Source: Bacillota bacterium (GTDB taxonomy: Bacteria > Bacillota > Clostridia > Acetivibrionales > DTU013). From it: a DNA stretch of 33,373 bases. Positions 8,181-16,159 of this stretch are shown here, one piece after another (the stretch's first letter is position 1; each line of letters opens with the position of its first letter). Under the pieces are notes generated by a model that saw only the letters and a list, made by a program, of their open reading frames with translations, was not told where the DNA came from and ran no database searches. The position numbers were made by a program, and so were the translations under genes. The stretch lies in the NCBI GenBank assembly GCA_023399355.1, contig JAEWQC010000053.1, forward strand, positions 1 through 33,373, given 5' to 3'.

Positions 8181-8542
8181 TCAAGTAACCTCTTATCATT
8201 AATATTCTGTTAACATAAATTTTCAGGGCTGCCCATGTAAAAATTATATACTTGTAAAATTTATATATCAATAATGACTTTTACTTATTCCTATCACTTT
8301 TAATTAGCATGTCGTGTATACATTGTGTTAAGAGTATTAATGAAAAATTAACAACTTTTGACTATGGAATTAATAAAGTAAATTTTATAAAAAAGCCTCG
8401 CTATTTCTTTAATTATTACAAATTACTTTAATTTTTTCCATTGTGCATTCTATTAAGAATACGTATTATAAATAGAATGAAGTCTGAACTTATAAAGTTT
8501 ATATACCGAAAACTGCTAAGAATATAGCAAAAGTAACCCTTT
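8181..8542. other. Intergenic region upstream of the importer operon
   Basis: This AT-rich 362-bp gap separates the LplB-type permease from the second AraC regulator, both on the minus strand. It holds the strong promoter at 8243-8271. A weak 5-bp hairpin (8514-8518 with 8525-8529), followed on the minus strand by a short T run, could end the regulator transcript. No gene was found in it. Confidence 0.6.
8243..8271 (-). promoter_or_regulatory. Strong sigma-A-type promoter of the importer operon
   Basis: On the minus strand, TTGATA (8271-8266) is followed by a 17-bp spacer and a perfect TATAAT (8248-8243). It lies about 60 bp upstream of the permease start at 8180 and is the best candidate promoter for both permeases and the lipoprotein. 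Confidence 0.7.
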
Positions 8543-9349
8543 TTACCAGCCTGCTTTTACTTTAAGCAGAATTGACGGCGCATACCCTTTATAGTTCCTG
8601 TAGACCTTGCTGAAATAGAATAAATCGTCAAATCCGCTTCGCATGGCAGCTTCACTGACACTGTAACCTCCGGCGGAAAGCAGATTTTCCGCATTGTTGA
8701 TGCGGATACGGTTTATGTATTGTTTTATAGTACAGCCGTTAGTCTGCTTAAAATAAGCACCAAGGTACACAGCATTTAATCCGGCAAGCTTTGCCAGCTC
8801 GGATATTTCTATTTTGTGCATGAAGTTTTGTAAAATATATTGTTTGATGTTGAATAACCTGGGATCTTCATTCAGCGTGAGGAGACCTGAGGTTACGCGG
8901 CAGATAAGCTTATCAAGAATAAGCATGAAAACAGCTCTTGCCCTCATTTTATAATTACAGGCTTTTTCGACCCAAATGTGTTCAAGTTCGCTGTATAGAC
9001 TGATATATTCGCCGGAAAGGCCTGTTTTGATTACATTGTCAAACGGTAAACTGATGTTATTATCGTCCTCACCCAGAACATGCAGTCTGAAGTTTGCGGC
9101 ATAACTCTGAACAGGCTCATTAGTACTGGTAAAAGCTTCGCGTACATTCCCGGCAGGAATATAGATGAAATCTCCCTGCTGCAGCTTGTATTCTATGCCA
9201 TTGATGAGATATGTAGCACAACCGTTATATATATAGGTAAGATCGTGGAAATCAATATTCCCGCGATCTATTCGCCACGATGGCGTGTGTTTTCTGTTAA
9301 TAAAATAAACCAGTTCGGGAATAATGTTGGAAAAATCAGTTTGCTGCAT
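8543..9349 (-). CDS. AraC-family regulator with N-terminal cupin domain
   Basis: This is a 268-aa soluble transcription factor. The N-terminal half is a cupin ligand-binding domain (YIYNGCATYLINGIEYKL, then GDFIYIPAGNVREA). The C-terminal third is an AraC double helix-turn-helix (ISELAKLAGLNAVYLGAYFKQTNGC, then SEAAMRSGFDDLFYFSKVYR). The start is placed at 9349, after an AAGGGGGG ribosome site, rather than 11 codons upstream. It is transcribed divergently from the alpha-glucuronidase across an 86-bp gap and lies just upstream of the importer promoter. It is therefore a likely local activator of aguA and the importer, perhaps responding to an aldouronate or glucuronate. Family certain, ligand unknown. 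Confidence 0.88.
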   Translation of the reverse strand: MQQTDFSNIIPELVYFINRKHTPSWRIDRGNIDFHDLTYIYNGCATYLINGIEYKLQQGDFIYIPAGNVREAFTSTNEPVQSYAANFRLHVLGEDDNNISLPFDNVIKTGLSGEYISLYSELEHIWVEKACNYKMRARAVFMLILDKLICRVTSGLLTLNEDPRLFNIKQYILQNFMHKIEISELAKLAGLNAVYLGAYFKQTNGCTIKQYINRIRINNAENLLSAGGYSVSEAAMRSGFDDLFYFSKVYRNYKGYAPSILLKVKAGW

Positions 9350-9435
9350 TATGCCCCCCTTGCATATGTGTACTAAATTCATTACATATAGACATCATAC
9401 TACAAATGCAGCCTGTTCTGCAAGAAAGGGATTTT

Positions 9436-11538
9436 ATGAAAACGAACATCGGAAAAAGGGACACGGAAAGTATTAAAAAACACACTGATAATGGCTATGA
9501 TGCCTGGCTTGCCTTCCCTGATGCATGCAAGATCAGCACTGCAGGCAATTATAATTTAACTGGGAGTATTTGCTCAATAGGTCGGGATCCTCTGCTTGAA
9601 ACTGCAAAGAGCGAGCTAAAAAGCGCACTGAAGCTGTTAACGGGAAAAGCGCAGCGTTTTATAGACAATCCGGTAAATGAGGGCACAATTCTTTTGGAAA
9701 TACTTTCTACTAAAGCAAAGGATAACAGTTCTATTTCTGAAAAAGAACTGGAAAAGCTCGGTTCTGAAGGATATCTTATAAAATTTTACAATGCTGCTGC
9801 CGGAAGAAATCTTCTGATTGCAGCAAAAACAGGTGCAGGTGTTCTATATGGAGTATACGCACTCCTGCGTATGATACAATGTGGTACTCTGACACAGGAA
9901 ACCTGTATCCTCGAAAATCCTGCAACAGGTCTTCGCATGCTGAATCACTGGGATAACATGAATGGAACGATTGAAAGAGGTTACGCAGGCAGTTCGATAT
10001 TTTTCGAAAATGATCATTTTGTCGCAAACTTGTCAAGGATTGGAGACTACGCAAGACTCATGGCCTCAACTGGCCTTAATGCTATAGTTCTGAACAATGT
10101 CAATGTCCATAAGACCGAAACCAGACTCATTACTAAAATGTTTCTGCCCAAGGTTGCCAAAGTAGCTGAAATATTCCGGAAATACGGAATTAAAACCTTC
10201 CTTAGTGTCAATTATTGCAGCACAATGGAGATCGGAAACCTTGATACAGCCGATCCGCTCGACGAAAGTGTCAAAGAATGGTGGGCAAATAAAACAAAAG
10301 AGATTTACGACTATATCCCCGATTTCGGAGGTTTTCTTGTTAAAGCCGATTCTGAATTCCTTCCCGGTCCCTTCACTTACGGCAGAAACCACGCAGAAGG
10401 CGCCAATATGCTGGCAGCGGCAATCGAACCCTACGGAGGTCTGATCATATGGCGCTGTTTCGTATACAACTGCTCTCAGGATTGGAGAGACCGATTAACT
10501 GACCGTGCAAACGCGGCATATGATAATTTTATGCCATTGGACGGCCTGTTTGCTGATAATGTTTTATTACAGATTAAAAACGGACCAATGGATTTCCAGG
10601 TCAGGGAACCCGTATCACCGCTTTTTGGTGCTCTGAAAAAGACGAACTTTATTCTTGAATTCCAGACAACGCAGGAATACACCGGTCAACAAAAGCATTT
10701 ATGTTACCTTGCACCGGTATGGAAGGAAGTATTTGATTTTGATACCTACAGAGACGGCGCCGGCTCAACAGTTGCGAACCTCCTTTCAGGTGCTTCGGCA
10801 AACGGCAGATTGTCAGGCATTACCTCAGTCGCCAATATTGGCAATGATATGAACTGGACCGGTCATGACCTGGCACAGGCAAACTTTTATTGCTACGGCA
10901 GACTTGCCTGGAATCCGGGCCTAAGTCCTGAACAGATTGCCATAGAGTGGGGCATTCAGACTTTTGGAAGCAATCCGAAAACTTTGGATATCATTACCGA
11001 CATGCTGCTTGAGTCACACCATATCTATGAAAGCTATACCTCTCCACTGGGCATTGGCTGGATGGTCAATCCCGGTCACCATTATGGACCCAGCGTCGAC
11101 GGATATGAATATTCCGCATGGGGCACATATCATAGAGCGGACAGCGAAGGCATGGGAGTTGACAGAACAGTAGCGGCAGGCACAGGATATGCCGGCAGAT
11201 ACAACAAGCCTCTATCGGATCTTTATGAGGACCCCGGGACATGTCCGGAGGAATTACTGCTGTTCTTCCACAGGGTATTATACAAAAATAAGCTGAAATC
11301 AGGTAAAACTCTCATACAACATATCTATGACAGCCATTTTGAAGGAAACGAGAAAGCAGAGCAGTTGGTCGCCAAGTGGAACAGCCTTAAGGATCTGCTA
11401 CCCCCGCAAACCTTTGAACGGGTGTTGAATCGCTTGATCGAGCAGGCAGAGCATTCAAAAGAATGGTGTGATATCGTAAATTCATATTTTTACAGAAAAA
11501 GCGGTATCCCGGACAAAAAAGGACGTCAGATATTCTAG
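9436..11538 (+). CDS. aguA: GH67 alpha-glucuronidase
   Basis: This 700-aa enzyme removes (4-O-methyl)glucuronic acid from the non-reducing xylose of aldouronates. It has no signal peptide, so it acts in the cytoplasm on imported oligosaccharides. The central barrel contains LNHWDNMNGTIERGYAG and three expected catalytic acids: E307 in GFLVKADSE (general acid), D386 in QIKNGPMDFQ and E414 in EFQTTQEY. Their spacing (79 and 28 residues) matches E285, D364 and E392 as I recall them for the Geobacillus enzyme. Length is typical of GH67. The start at 9436 follows AAAGGG; an upstream ATG at 9406 has no ribosome site. With the LplABC-type importer it forms an aldouronate uptake-and-cleavage system. 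No xylanase or xylosidase is nearby. Confidence 0.95.
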   Translation: MKTNIGKRDTESIKKHTDNGYDAWLAFPDACKISTAGNYNLTGSICSIGRDPLLETAKSELKSALKLLTGKAQRFIDNPVNEGTILLEILSTKAKDNSSISEKELEKLGSEGYLIKFYNAAAGRNLLIAAKTGAGVLYGVYALLRMIQCGTLTQETCILENPATGLRMLNHWDNMNGTIERGYAGSSIFFENDHFVANLSRIGDYARLMASTGLNAIVLNNVNVHKTETRLITKMFLPKVAKVAEIFRKYGIKTFLSVNYCSTMEIGNLDTADPLDESVKEWWANKTKEIYDYIPDFGGFLVKADSEFLPGPFTYGRNHAEGANMLAAAIEPYGGLIIWRCFVYNCSQDWRDRLTDRANAAYDNFMPLDGLFADNVLLQIKNGPMDFQVREPVSPLFGALKKTNFILEFQTTQEYTGQQKHLCYLAPVWKEVFDFDTYRDGAGSTVANLLSGASANGRLSGITSVANIGNDMNWTGHDLAQANFYCYGRLAWNPGLSPEQIAIEWGIQTFGSNPKTLDIITDMLLESHHIYESYTSPLGIGWMVNPGHHYGPSVDGYEYSAWGTYHRADSEGMGVDRTVAAGTGYAGRYNKPLSDLYEDPGTCPEELLLFFHRVLYKNKLKSGKTLIQHIYDSHFEGNEKAEQLVAKWNSLKDLLPPQTFERVLNRLIEQAEHSKEWCDIVNSYFYRKSGIPDKKGRQIF

Positions 11539-11559
11539 CTGAAAAGTCAAAGAGGGTCG

Positions 11560-11586
11560 TCAAAGCGGGGATGGTTCCTGCTTTGA
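11560..11586 (+). repeat. REP-like hairpin with GGGGATGGTTCC core
   Basis: TCAAAGC (11560-11566) pairs with GCTTTGA (11580-11586), extended inward by a G-T and two G-C pairs, around GGGGATGGTTCC (11567-11578). The core resembles GGGAC motifs in three other gaps of this window. It is probably an interspersed element rather than a terminator, because no T run follows. Confidence 0.5.
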
Positions 11587-11596
11587 TTTATATGCG

Positions 11597-11640
11597 AGGT
11601 GGCACTATGCAAAAGATAATTGCATGAAGTGCCACCTTTT
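11597..11640 (+). terminator. Terminator-like hairpin after aguA
   Basis: AGGTGGCACT (11597-11606) pairs perfectly with AGTGCCACCT (11628-11637). Inner ATGC/GCAT pairs extend the stem past a 2-nt bulge, and a short T run (11637-11640) follows. It lies between aguA and proA and would separate the two transcripts. Its 5' arm vaguely resembles a T-box core, but the rest of a T-box leader is missing. Confidence 0.55.
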
Positions 11641-11722
11641 GATATACTCAAAATAAAATCACGGAACTGGTGTGCATTCAAGCAAGAGGGTACTGCATCC
11701 CGGTGATGTAAGAGGTGTTAAT

Positions 11723-13018
11723 ATGAATGTAACCGATATCTGCAGCCAGGTCAAATCAGCGTCGCAAATGCTTGCCGCAGCAAGCAGCCAGGAAAAGAAC
11801 ATGGCTCTTTTGCATATAGCGGAAGTGCTTTTGGCACATAAGGAAGATATTTTTATTGCAAATAAAGAGGATCTCCGGCGTAGTGAAGCGGATAACATCC
11901 CCTCCCCGCTGCTTAAAAGGCTTAAATTTGATGAAGTTAAATTATCTGAAGTCATAGACGGCATCCACAGTCTTGTAAAGCTCGAAGATCCGGTTGGAAA
12001 AACACTTTTGTCCACCGAACTGGATGAAGGTCTGGAATTATACAAAGTCACCTGCCCAATCGGAACGATTGGCATCATATTTGAATCCAGACCGGACGCA
12101 TTGGTTCAGATTTCAACCCTCTGCCTTAAAAGTGGCAACGGTGTTCTCTTAAAAGGCGGTTCGGAAGCCATGGAAACCAACCGTATCCTTTCCAGCCTGA
12201 TCATTTCGGCCACAGAGGAAGCTGGAATACCTTCCGGCTGGTGCGCATTGCTCGAAACCCGTTCGGACATCAATGAACTGCTCAAGCAGGATAAATATGT
12301 CGATTTGCTCATCCCCCGCGGCTCCAATGAGTTTGTCAGATATATCATGAATAATACGAATATACCTGTGATGGGTCACGCTGACGGCATATGCCATTGT
12401 TTTATAGACGATGGCGCCGACCTTGAAATGGCATTAAATGTAGCCATGGACTCCAAGACACAATATGTTGCAGTTTGTAATGCACTTGAAACACTCCTTG
12501 TCCACAAGGATGTCGCAAGGGACTTCCTGCCGATGCTCAAGAAAGCTGCCGATGATAAACATGTTGAACTGTTTGGCTGTCGGGAAACGCTGGCTGTCAT
12601 ACCAGTTTGTCCTGCAACACAGGACGATTGGAAAACAGAGTACCTGGATTACAAGCTGTCTGTCAAGATTGTCAAAAGCCTTGATGATGCCATCAACCAT
12701 ATCAATACCTACGGCTCTGGTCATACCGATGCGATTGTGACCGCAGACAAGGAACATGCCGCACGTTTTATGTCTCTGGTAGACTCGGGCAATGTATTCT
12801 GGAACTGCTCAACAAGGTTCAGCGACGGTTTTAAATACGGATTTGGCGCAGAAGTCGGCATCAGTACCGGAAAGCTTCATGCCAGGGGGCCTGTAGGTCT
12901 GGAAGGCCTTGTCATCTATAAATATAACCTGATTGGACAGGGCCAGATCGTTGCAGACTATGCATCAAAGAAAAGCAGCTTCAAACATAAAAATTTGAAT
13001 AAGAATTTTATGCTTTAA
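11723..13018 (+). CDS. proA: Gamma-glutamyl phosphate reductase
   Basis: ProA reduces gamma-glutamyl phosphate with NADPH to glutamate semialdehyde, the second step of proline synthesis. The 431-aa protein has the aldehyde-dehydrogenase fold: PIGTIGIIFESRPDAL (cofactor region), LLKGGSEAMETNR, the family signature around C252 (VAVCNALETLLVH, catalytic cysteine), and NCSTRFSDGFKYGFGAEVGIST near the C-terminus. The start at 11723 follows AGAGGTG; the longer frame beginning with GTG at 11672 has no ribosome site. Usual length is about 415. Its partner proB lies at 438-1268 on the opposite strand, so the normal proBA operon is broken by the aldouronate island. Confidence 0.95.
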   Translation: MNVTDICSQVKSASQMLAAASSQEKNMALLHIAEVLLAHKEDIFIANKEDLRRSEADNIPSPLLKRLKFDEVKLSEVIDGIHSLVKLEDPVGKTLLSTELDEGLELYKVTCPIGTIGIIFESRPDALVQISTLCLKSGNGVLLKGGSEAMETNRILSSLIISATEEAGIPSGWCALLETRSDINELLKQDKYVDLLIPRGSNEFVRYIMNNTNIPVMGHADGICHCFIDDGADLEMALNVAMDSKTQYVAVCNALETLLVHKDVARDFLPMLKKAADDKHVELFGCRETLAVIPVCPATQDDWKTEYLDYKLSVKIVKSLDDAINHINTYGSGHTDAIVTADKEHAARFMSLVDSGNVFWNCSTRFSDGFKYGFGAEVGISTGKLHARGPVGLEGLVIYKYNLIGQGQIVADYASKKSSFKHKNLNKNFML

Positions 13019-13180
13019 GTTGCCTTGAACATATTGTCTATCTCATCAATAAATAGGAGTTGATTTTCTACTATAATATAGAATAAGAACGATAATACCG
13101 GGTTGTGGCATCTTGGGAAATGATGGGCAGGAAATTTCTTTACAGCCAAAAGGGAAGCCGATTATTCAGGAGTATAAAGA

Positions 13181-13219
13181 AAAGGGGACATACCGAAACA
13201 GCAGAGTATGTCCCTTTTT
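13181..13219. terminator. Bidirectional terminator between proA and the sugar permease
   Basis: The arms 13181-13192 and 13207-13218 pair with one G-T, giving GGGACATA against TATGTCCC, followed by TTTTT on the plus strand. The minus strand also gains a TTTTCTTT tail. It suits two convergent genes. Its GGGGACATACC strand belongs to the GGGAC-motif group described in the findings. Confidence 0.75.
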
Positions 13220-13300
13220 GACGCGAAAGCCGGTATGCTGATATTACACGCAGCTTTCATCTTATAGTATTTTGTTGAAAATATCATATTGAAAAAATCT

Positions 13301-14488
13301 TTATGCTTTGGCTTTCACGTTTTGTTTACGAGTTATAATATCAAAGATAACGGCCAGGATCAATATGACACCTTGTATAATAAATTGGTATGAACTCCCC
13401 AGTCCCATTAGATTCATGCCATTAACAAGCGATGCCATAACAAAGGCTCCTATCAATGAACCCGTTACTTTACCAATACCGCCATTTGGAGAAGCTCCGC
13501 CGATAAAAGCCGCAGCAATAGCCTGCAACTCAAAACCGGTTCCTCCCGTGGGTGCTGCCGATTGCATTCTGGATGCGTACAGAATACCTGAAAGAGCTGT
13601 CAGCGCGCCCATCGAAGTAAATACGATCATTGTAATTTTAGAAACGCTGATACCGGATAATTCGGAAGCTTCCGGGTTACCGCCAACACTGTATATGTGT
13701 CTTCCTAAAGTAGTTTTACCCATTAAGAAATTATACGCAAAAACAACAATACCCATAACGACCAAAGTCCAGGAAAATCCGTCATTACCTGCCAATACTA
13801 CACAAATCGCACCTATTATTACAACGATCAGCAATATTTTCAATATAAAGAAAGGCATTGACAAAACTTCAAAGTTATACTTTATTTTTGTATTCCGCTC
13901 CTTATTTTGAAAATATATAAAGAATAAAATACCTATCAGGCCCAAGACAAGTGTGGATACACTAAGATTTCCGATCTTGCCGAATTGAGGGATGAAACCG
14001 TTGCCAATGGCAATAAAACCGGGATCTGTAATACTTATTGTGCCTGTTGCCTCTGTCACCTTTATTTCCATCCCGTGAAAAAACATCATGCCGCCCAATG
14101 TTACAACAAAAGCAGGCACGCTTACCTTAGCCACCAGCAAGCTATAGCCGAAACCGATAATTCCTCCAAGAATTAAGACAATAAGAACAGCAATAGGAGT
14201 TGACATACCCATTTGTGTCATAAAAATTGCAGCTACAGCACCTAAGAATCCGGATAAAAATCCTACAGACAAATCTATATGCCGGATAATAATGATTAAA
14301 GTCATTCCAACTGCCAAAACAGCTACATAACCCGCTTGATTAATCAAGTTTGATATATTGACCGGAGATATAAAAGAACCTCCTGTAACAATTGAAAATA
14401 TCACTATGATTACAAACAGCGCGATATACATTCCATAATCGCGAATATTTTTTCTAAATATTATCGAAAATTCAGATAAAAAGCTCAT
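13301..14488 (-). CDS. ABC sugar permease, XylH/GguB type
   Basis: This 395-aa, about ten-helix membrane subunit belongs to a CUT2-type monosaccharide importer. Family motifs include GYVAVLAVGMTLIIIIRHIDLSVG near the N-terminus, LGRHIYSVGGNPEASELSGI and the glycine-rich AIAAAFIGGASPNGGIGKV segment. A central hydrophobic stretch makes it longer than RbsC and typical of XylH/GguB. The start is placed at 14488 after an AGGGGGG site; a TTG 8 codons upstream would overlap the ATPase stop. It is the last gene of the importer operon. Likely substrates are xylose, arabinose or related aldoses. Confidence 0.9.
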   Translation of the reverse strand: MSFLSEFSIIFRKNIRDYGMYIALFVIIVIFSIVTGGSFISPVNISNLINQAGYVAVLAVGMTLIIIIRHIDLSVGFLSGFLGAVAAIFMTQMGMSTPIAVLIVLILGGIIGFGYSLLVAKVSVPAFVVTLGGMMFFHGMEIKVTEATGTISITDPGFIAIGNGFIPQFGKIGNLSVSTLVLGLIGILFFIYFQNKERNTKIKYNFEVLSMPFFILKILLIVVIIGAICVVLAGNDGFSWTLVVMGIVVFAYNFLMGKTTLGRHIYSVGGNPEASELSGISVSKITMIVFTSMGALTALSGILYASRMQSAAPTGGTGFELQAIAAAFIGGASPNGGIGKVTGSLIGAFVMASLVNGMNLMGLGSSYQFIIQGVILILAVIFDIITRKQNVKAKA

Positions 14489-14508
14489 AATAACCCCCCC
14501 TATATTAA

Positions 14509-16032
14509 TCAAACGGCTAATGTCATGATTTTTTCTTCTGTCGCCTCACTACCGCTCATTTCGCCAACAATGCTTCCTTCCGAAACAACGTAGATCCTGT
14601 CACTCATACCGATAACTTCGAGTAGCTCTGATGAGATCATGATAATGCTCATGCCCTGCTTGACCAGTTCGTTCATGATCGTGTATATTTCATACTTGGC
14701 GCCGACATCTATCCCGCGGGTTGGTTCATCCAGGATCATGATGTTGGGAGCGGCAAACAACCATTTTGCCACAGAAACCTTTTGTTGGTTTCCTCCGCTT
14801 AAGGTTCCGACCACCTGCTCTATAGATGAAGCTTTCATCTTAACTTCTTCAAAATATTTACCCGCTACATTTACTTCTTCATTCTGATTTATAACCCACA
14901 ATTTCGACAATGCTTTTAAATTTGCCAATGTAATATTCGATTTAATATCTTGAATCAATATAAGCCCATTTGCCTTCCTGTCTTCCGTTACATAGGCAAT
15001 ACCTTCGTTAATTGCTTTTTCAGGTGAGTTTATATTTTTTCTGACATTATTTATAAGTAATTCGCCTTCTATACTGTAATGTTTTGTGTTTCCAAAAATG
15101 CTCAAAGCCATTTCTGTACGCCCGGCACCCATTAATCCGGCAATACCTATAATTTCTCCTTTTCGAACATTAATATTAATGTTATGTAAAATCTCACGTC
15201 CCTTACTGTTGTCAAATGCTGTCCAATTTTTCAATTCGAAGCATATATCACTAAATTCATTTATTTCTCTTTTGGGATATATATTACCGATTTCCCGCCC
15301 GACCATGTATTTGATTATTTCACTTTCCTCAACCTTACGCTCTGTAGCATCTAATGAAACAATCGTTTTTCCGTCCCGTAATACTGTGATTGTATCAGCG
15401 ATAGACACTACTTCTTTTAGTTTATGAGATATCATGATGCAGGTCACGCCTTGTTTTTTCAGGTCTCTGAGGATATCGAACAGATTCGAACAATCCGTCT
15501 CACTGAGGGCTGCAGTAGGCTCATCCAAGATCAACAATTTGACTTCCTTGCTCATGGCTTTTCCTATTTCCACAAGCTGTTGCATGCCTACTCCCAAATC
15601 TTTTATTTTTGTGCCCGGATTTGCTTGTACATGTACCTTTTTAAGCATCTCTGCTGCTTTTACAATCGTCTCATTCCAGTCGATTATAAGGCCTTTTTTT
15701 ATTTCATGACCCAAATAGATATTTTCATAAATTGTCAACTCGGGTATCAACGCCAATTCCTGATATATTATAGCTATACCGGCTTTTTCACTGTCTGCAA
15801 TCCCTTTATATTTCTGTTCTGCGCCGTTAAGAATGATTTTCCCGTGAAAAGTACCGTGTGGATAAACACCGGATAACACTTTCATCAGAGTAGATTTACC
15901 GGCTCCATTTTCGCCAACCAGACAATGAATTTCACCGCGCTTTACTTTAAAAGTTACCCCGTCGATTGCTTTAACACCGGGAAACTCTTTAACAATATTA
16001 TCCATTTCAAGGATATAGTCATTTTGTTCCAA
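14509..16032 (-). CDS. Sugar ABC importer ATPase, XylG/GguA type (two ATP-binding domains)
   Basis: This 507-aa subunit drives the CUT2 importer. The first domain has Walker A GENGAGKST (40-48) and LLILDEPTAALSE. The second has the usual degenerate P-loop (GLMGAGRTE), a perfect LSGGNQQK signature and MILDEPTRGIDVGAKYEIY. Duplicate domains with a degenerate second P-loop are the rule in this family. The start is TTG at 16032, with GGAGG 10 nt upstream; the next ATG (16005) is too far from that site. It is separated from the binding-protein gene by a strong hairpin, suggesting lower expression than the receptor. Confidence 0.93.
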   Translation of the reverse strand: MEQNDYILEMDNIVKEFPGVKAIDGVTFKVKRGEIHCLVGENGAGKSTLMKVLSGVYPHGTFHGKIILNGAEQKYKGIADSEKAGIAIIYQELALIPELTIYENIYLGHEIKKGLIIDWNETIVKAAEMLKKVHVQANPGTKIKDLGVGMQQLVEIGKAMSKEVKLLILDEPTAALSETDCSNLFDILRDLKKQGVTCIMISHKLKEVVSIADTITVLRDGKTIVSLDATERKVEESEIIKYMVGREIGNIYPKREINEFSDICFELKNWTAFDNSKGREILHNININVRKGEIIGIAGLMGAGRTEMALSIFGNTKHYSIEGELLINNVRKNINSPEKAINEGIAYVTEDRKANGLILIQDIKSNITLANLKALSKLWVINQNEEVNVAGKYFEEVKMKASSIEQVVGTLSGGNQQKVSVAKWLFAAPNIMILDEPTRGIDVGAKYEIYTIMNELVKQGMSIIMISSELLEVIGMSDRIYVVSEGSIVGEMSGSEATEEKIMTLAV

Positions 16033-16081
16033 TATTTGGTCACCTCCCGGATGGTATTAAAGTTTTAATAAACTCATACAT

Positions 16082-16121
16082 ATACTATAAGAGTAGGATA
16101 TAAGTCCTACTCTTATAGTAT
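16082..16121 (-). other. Perfect 17-bp hairpin between binding protein and ATPase genes
   Basis: Arms 16082-16098 and 16105-16121 are exact reverse complements with a 6-nt loop (TATAAG). No T run follows on the minus strand. In this position such stems usually protect the 3' end of the binding-protein mRNA and lower expression of the downstream ATPase and permease, rather than terminate outright. Confidence 0.7.
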
Positions 16122-16159
16122 TACATCTTATTAAAAGCATTTTAATTTTATAGAATTAC

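Noticed and set aside
11597..11637. A T-box riboswitch for proA
   Set aside because: The CCGCG part of the T-box core, a stem I, a specifier loop and an AGTA-type loop were not found, and only about 60 nt separates the aguA stop from this stem.
13120..13221. A 33-codon open frame starting ATGATG
   Set aside because: It runs through the proA terminator stem and has no convincing ribosome site.
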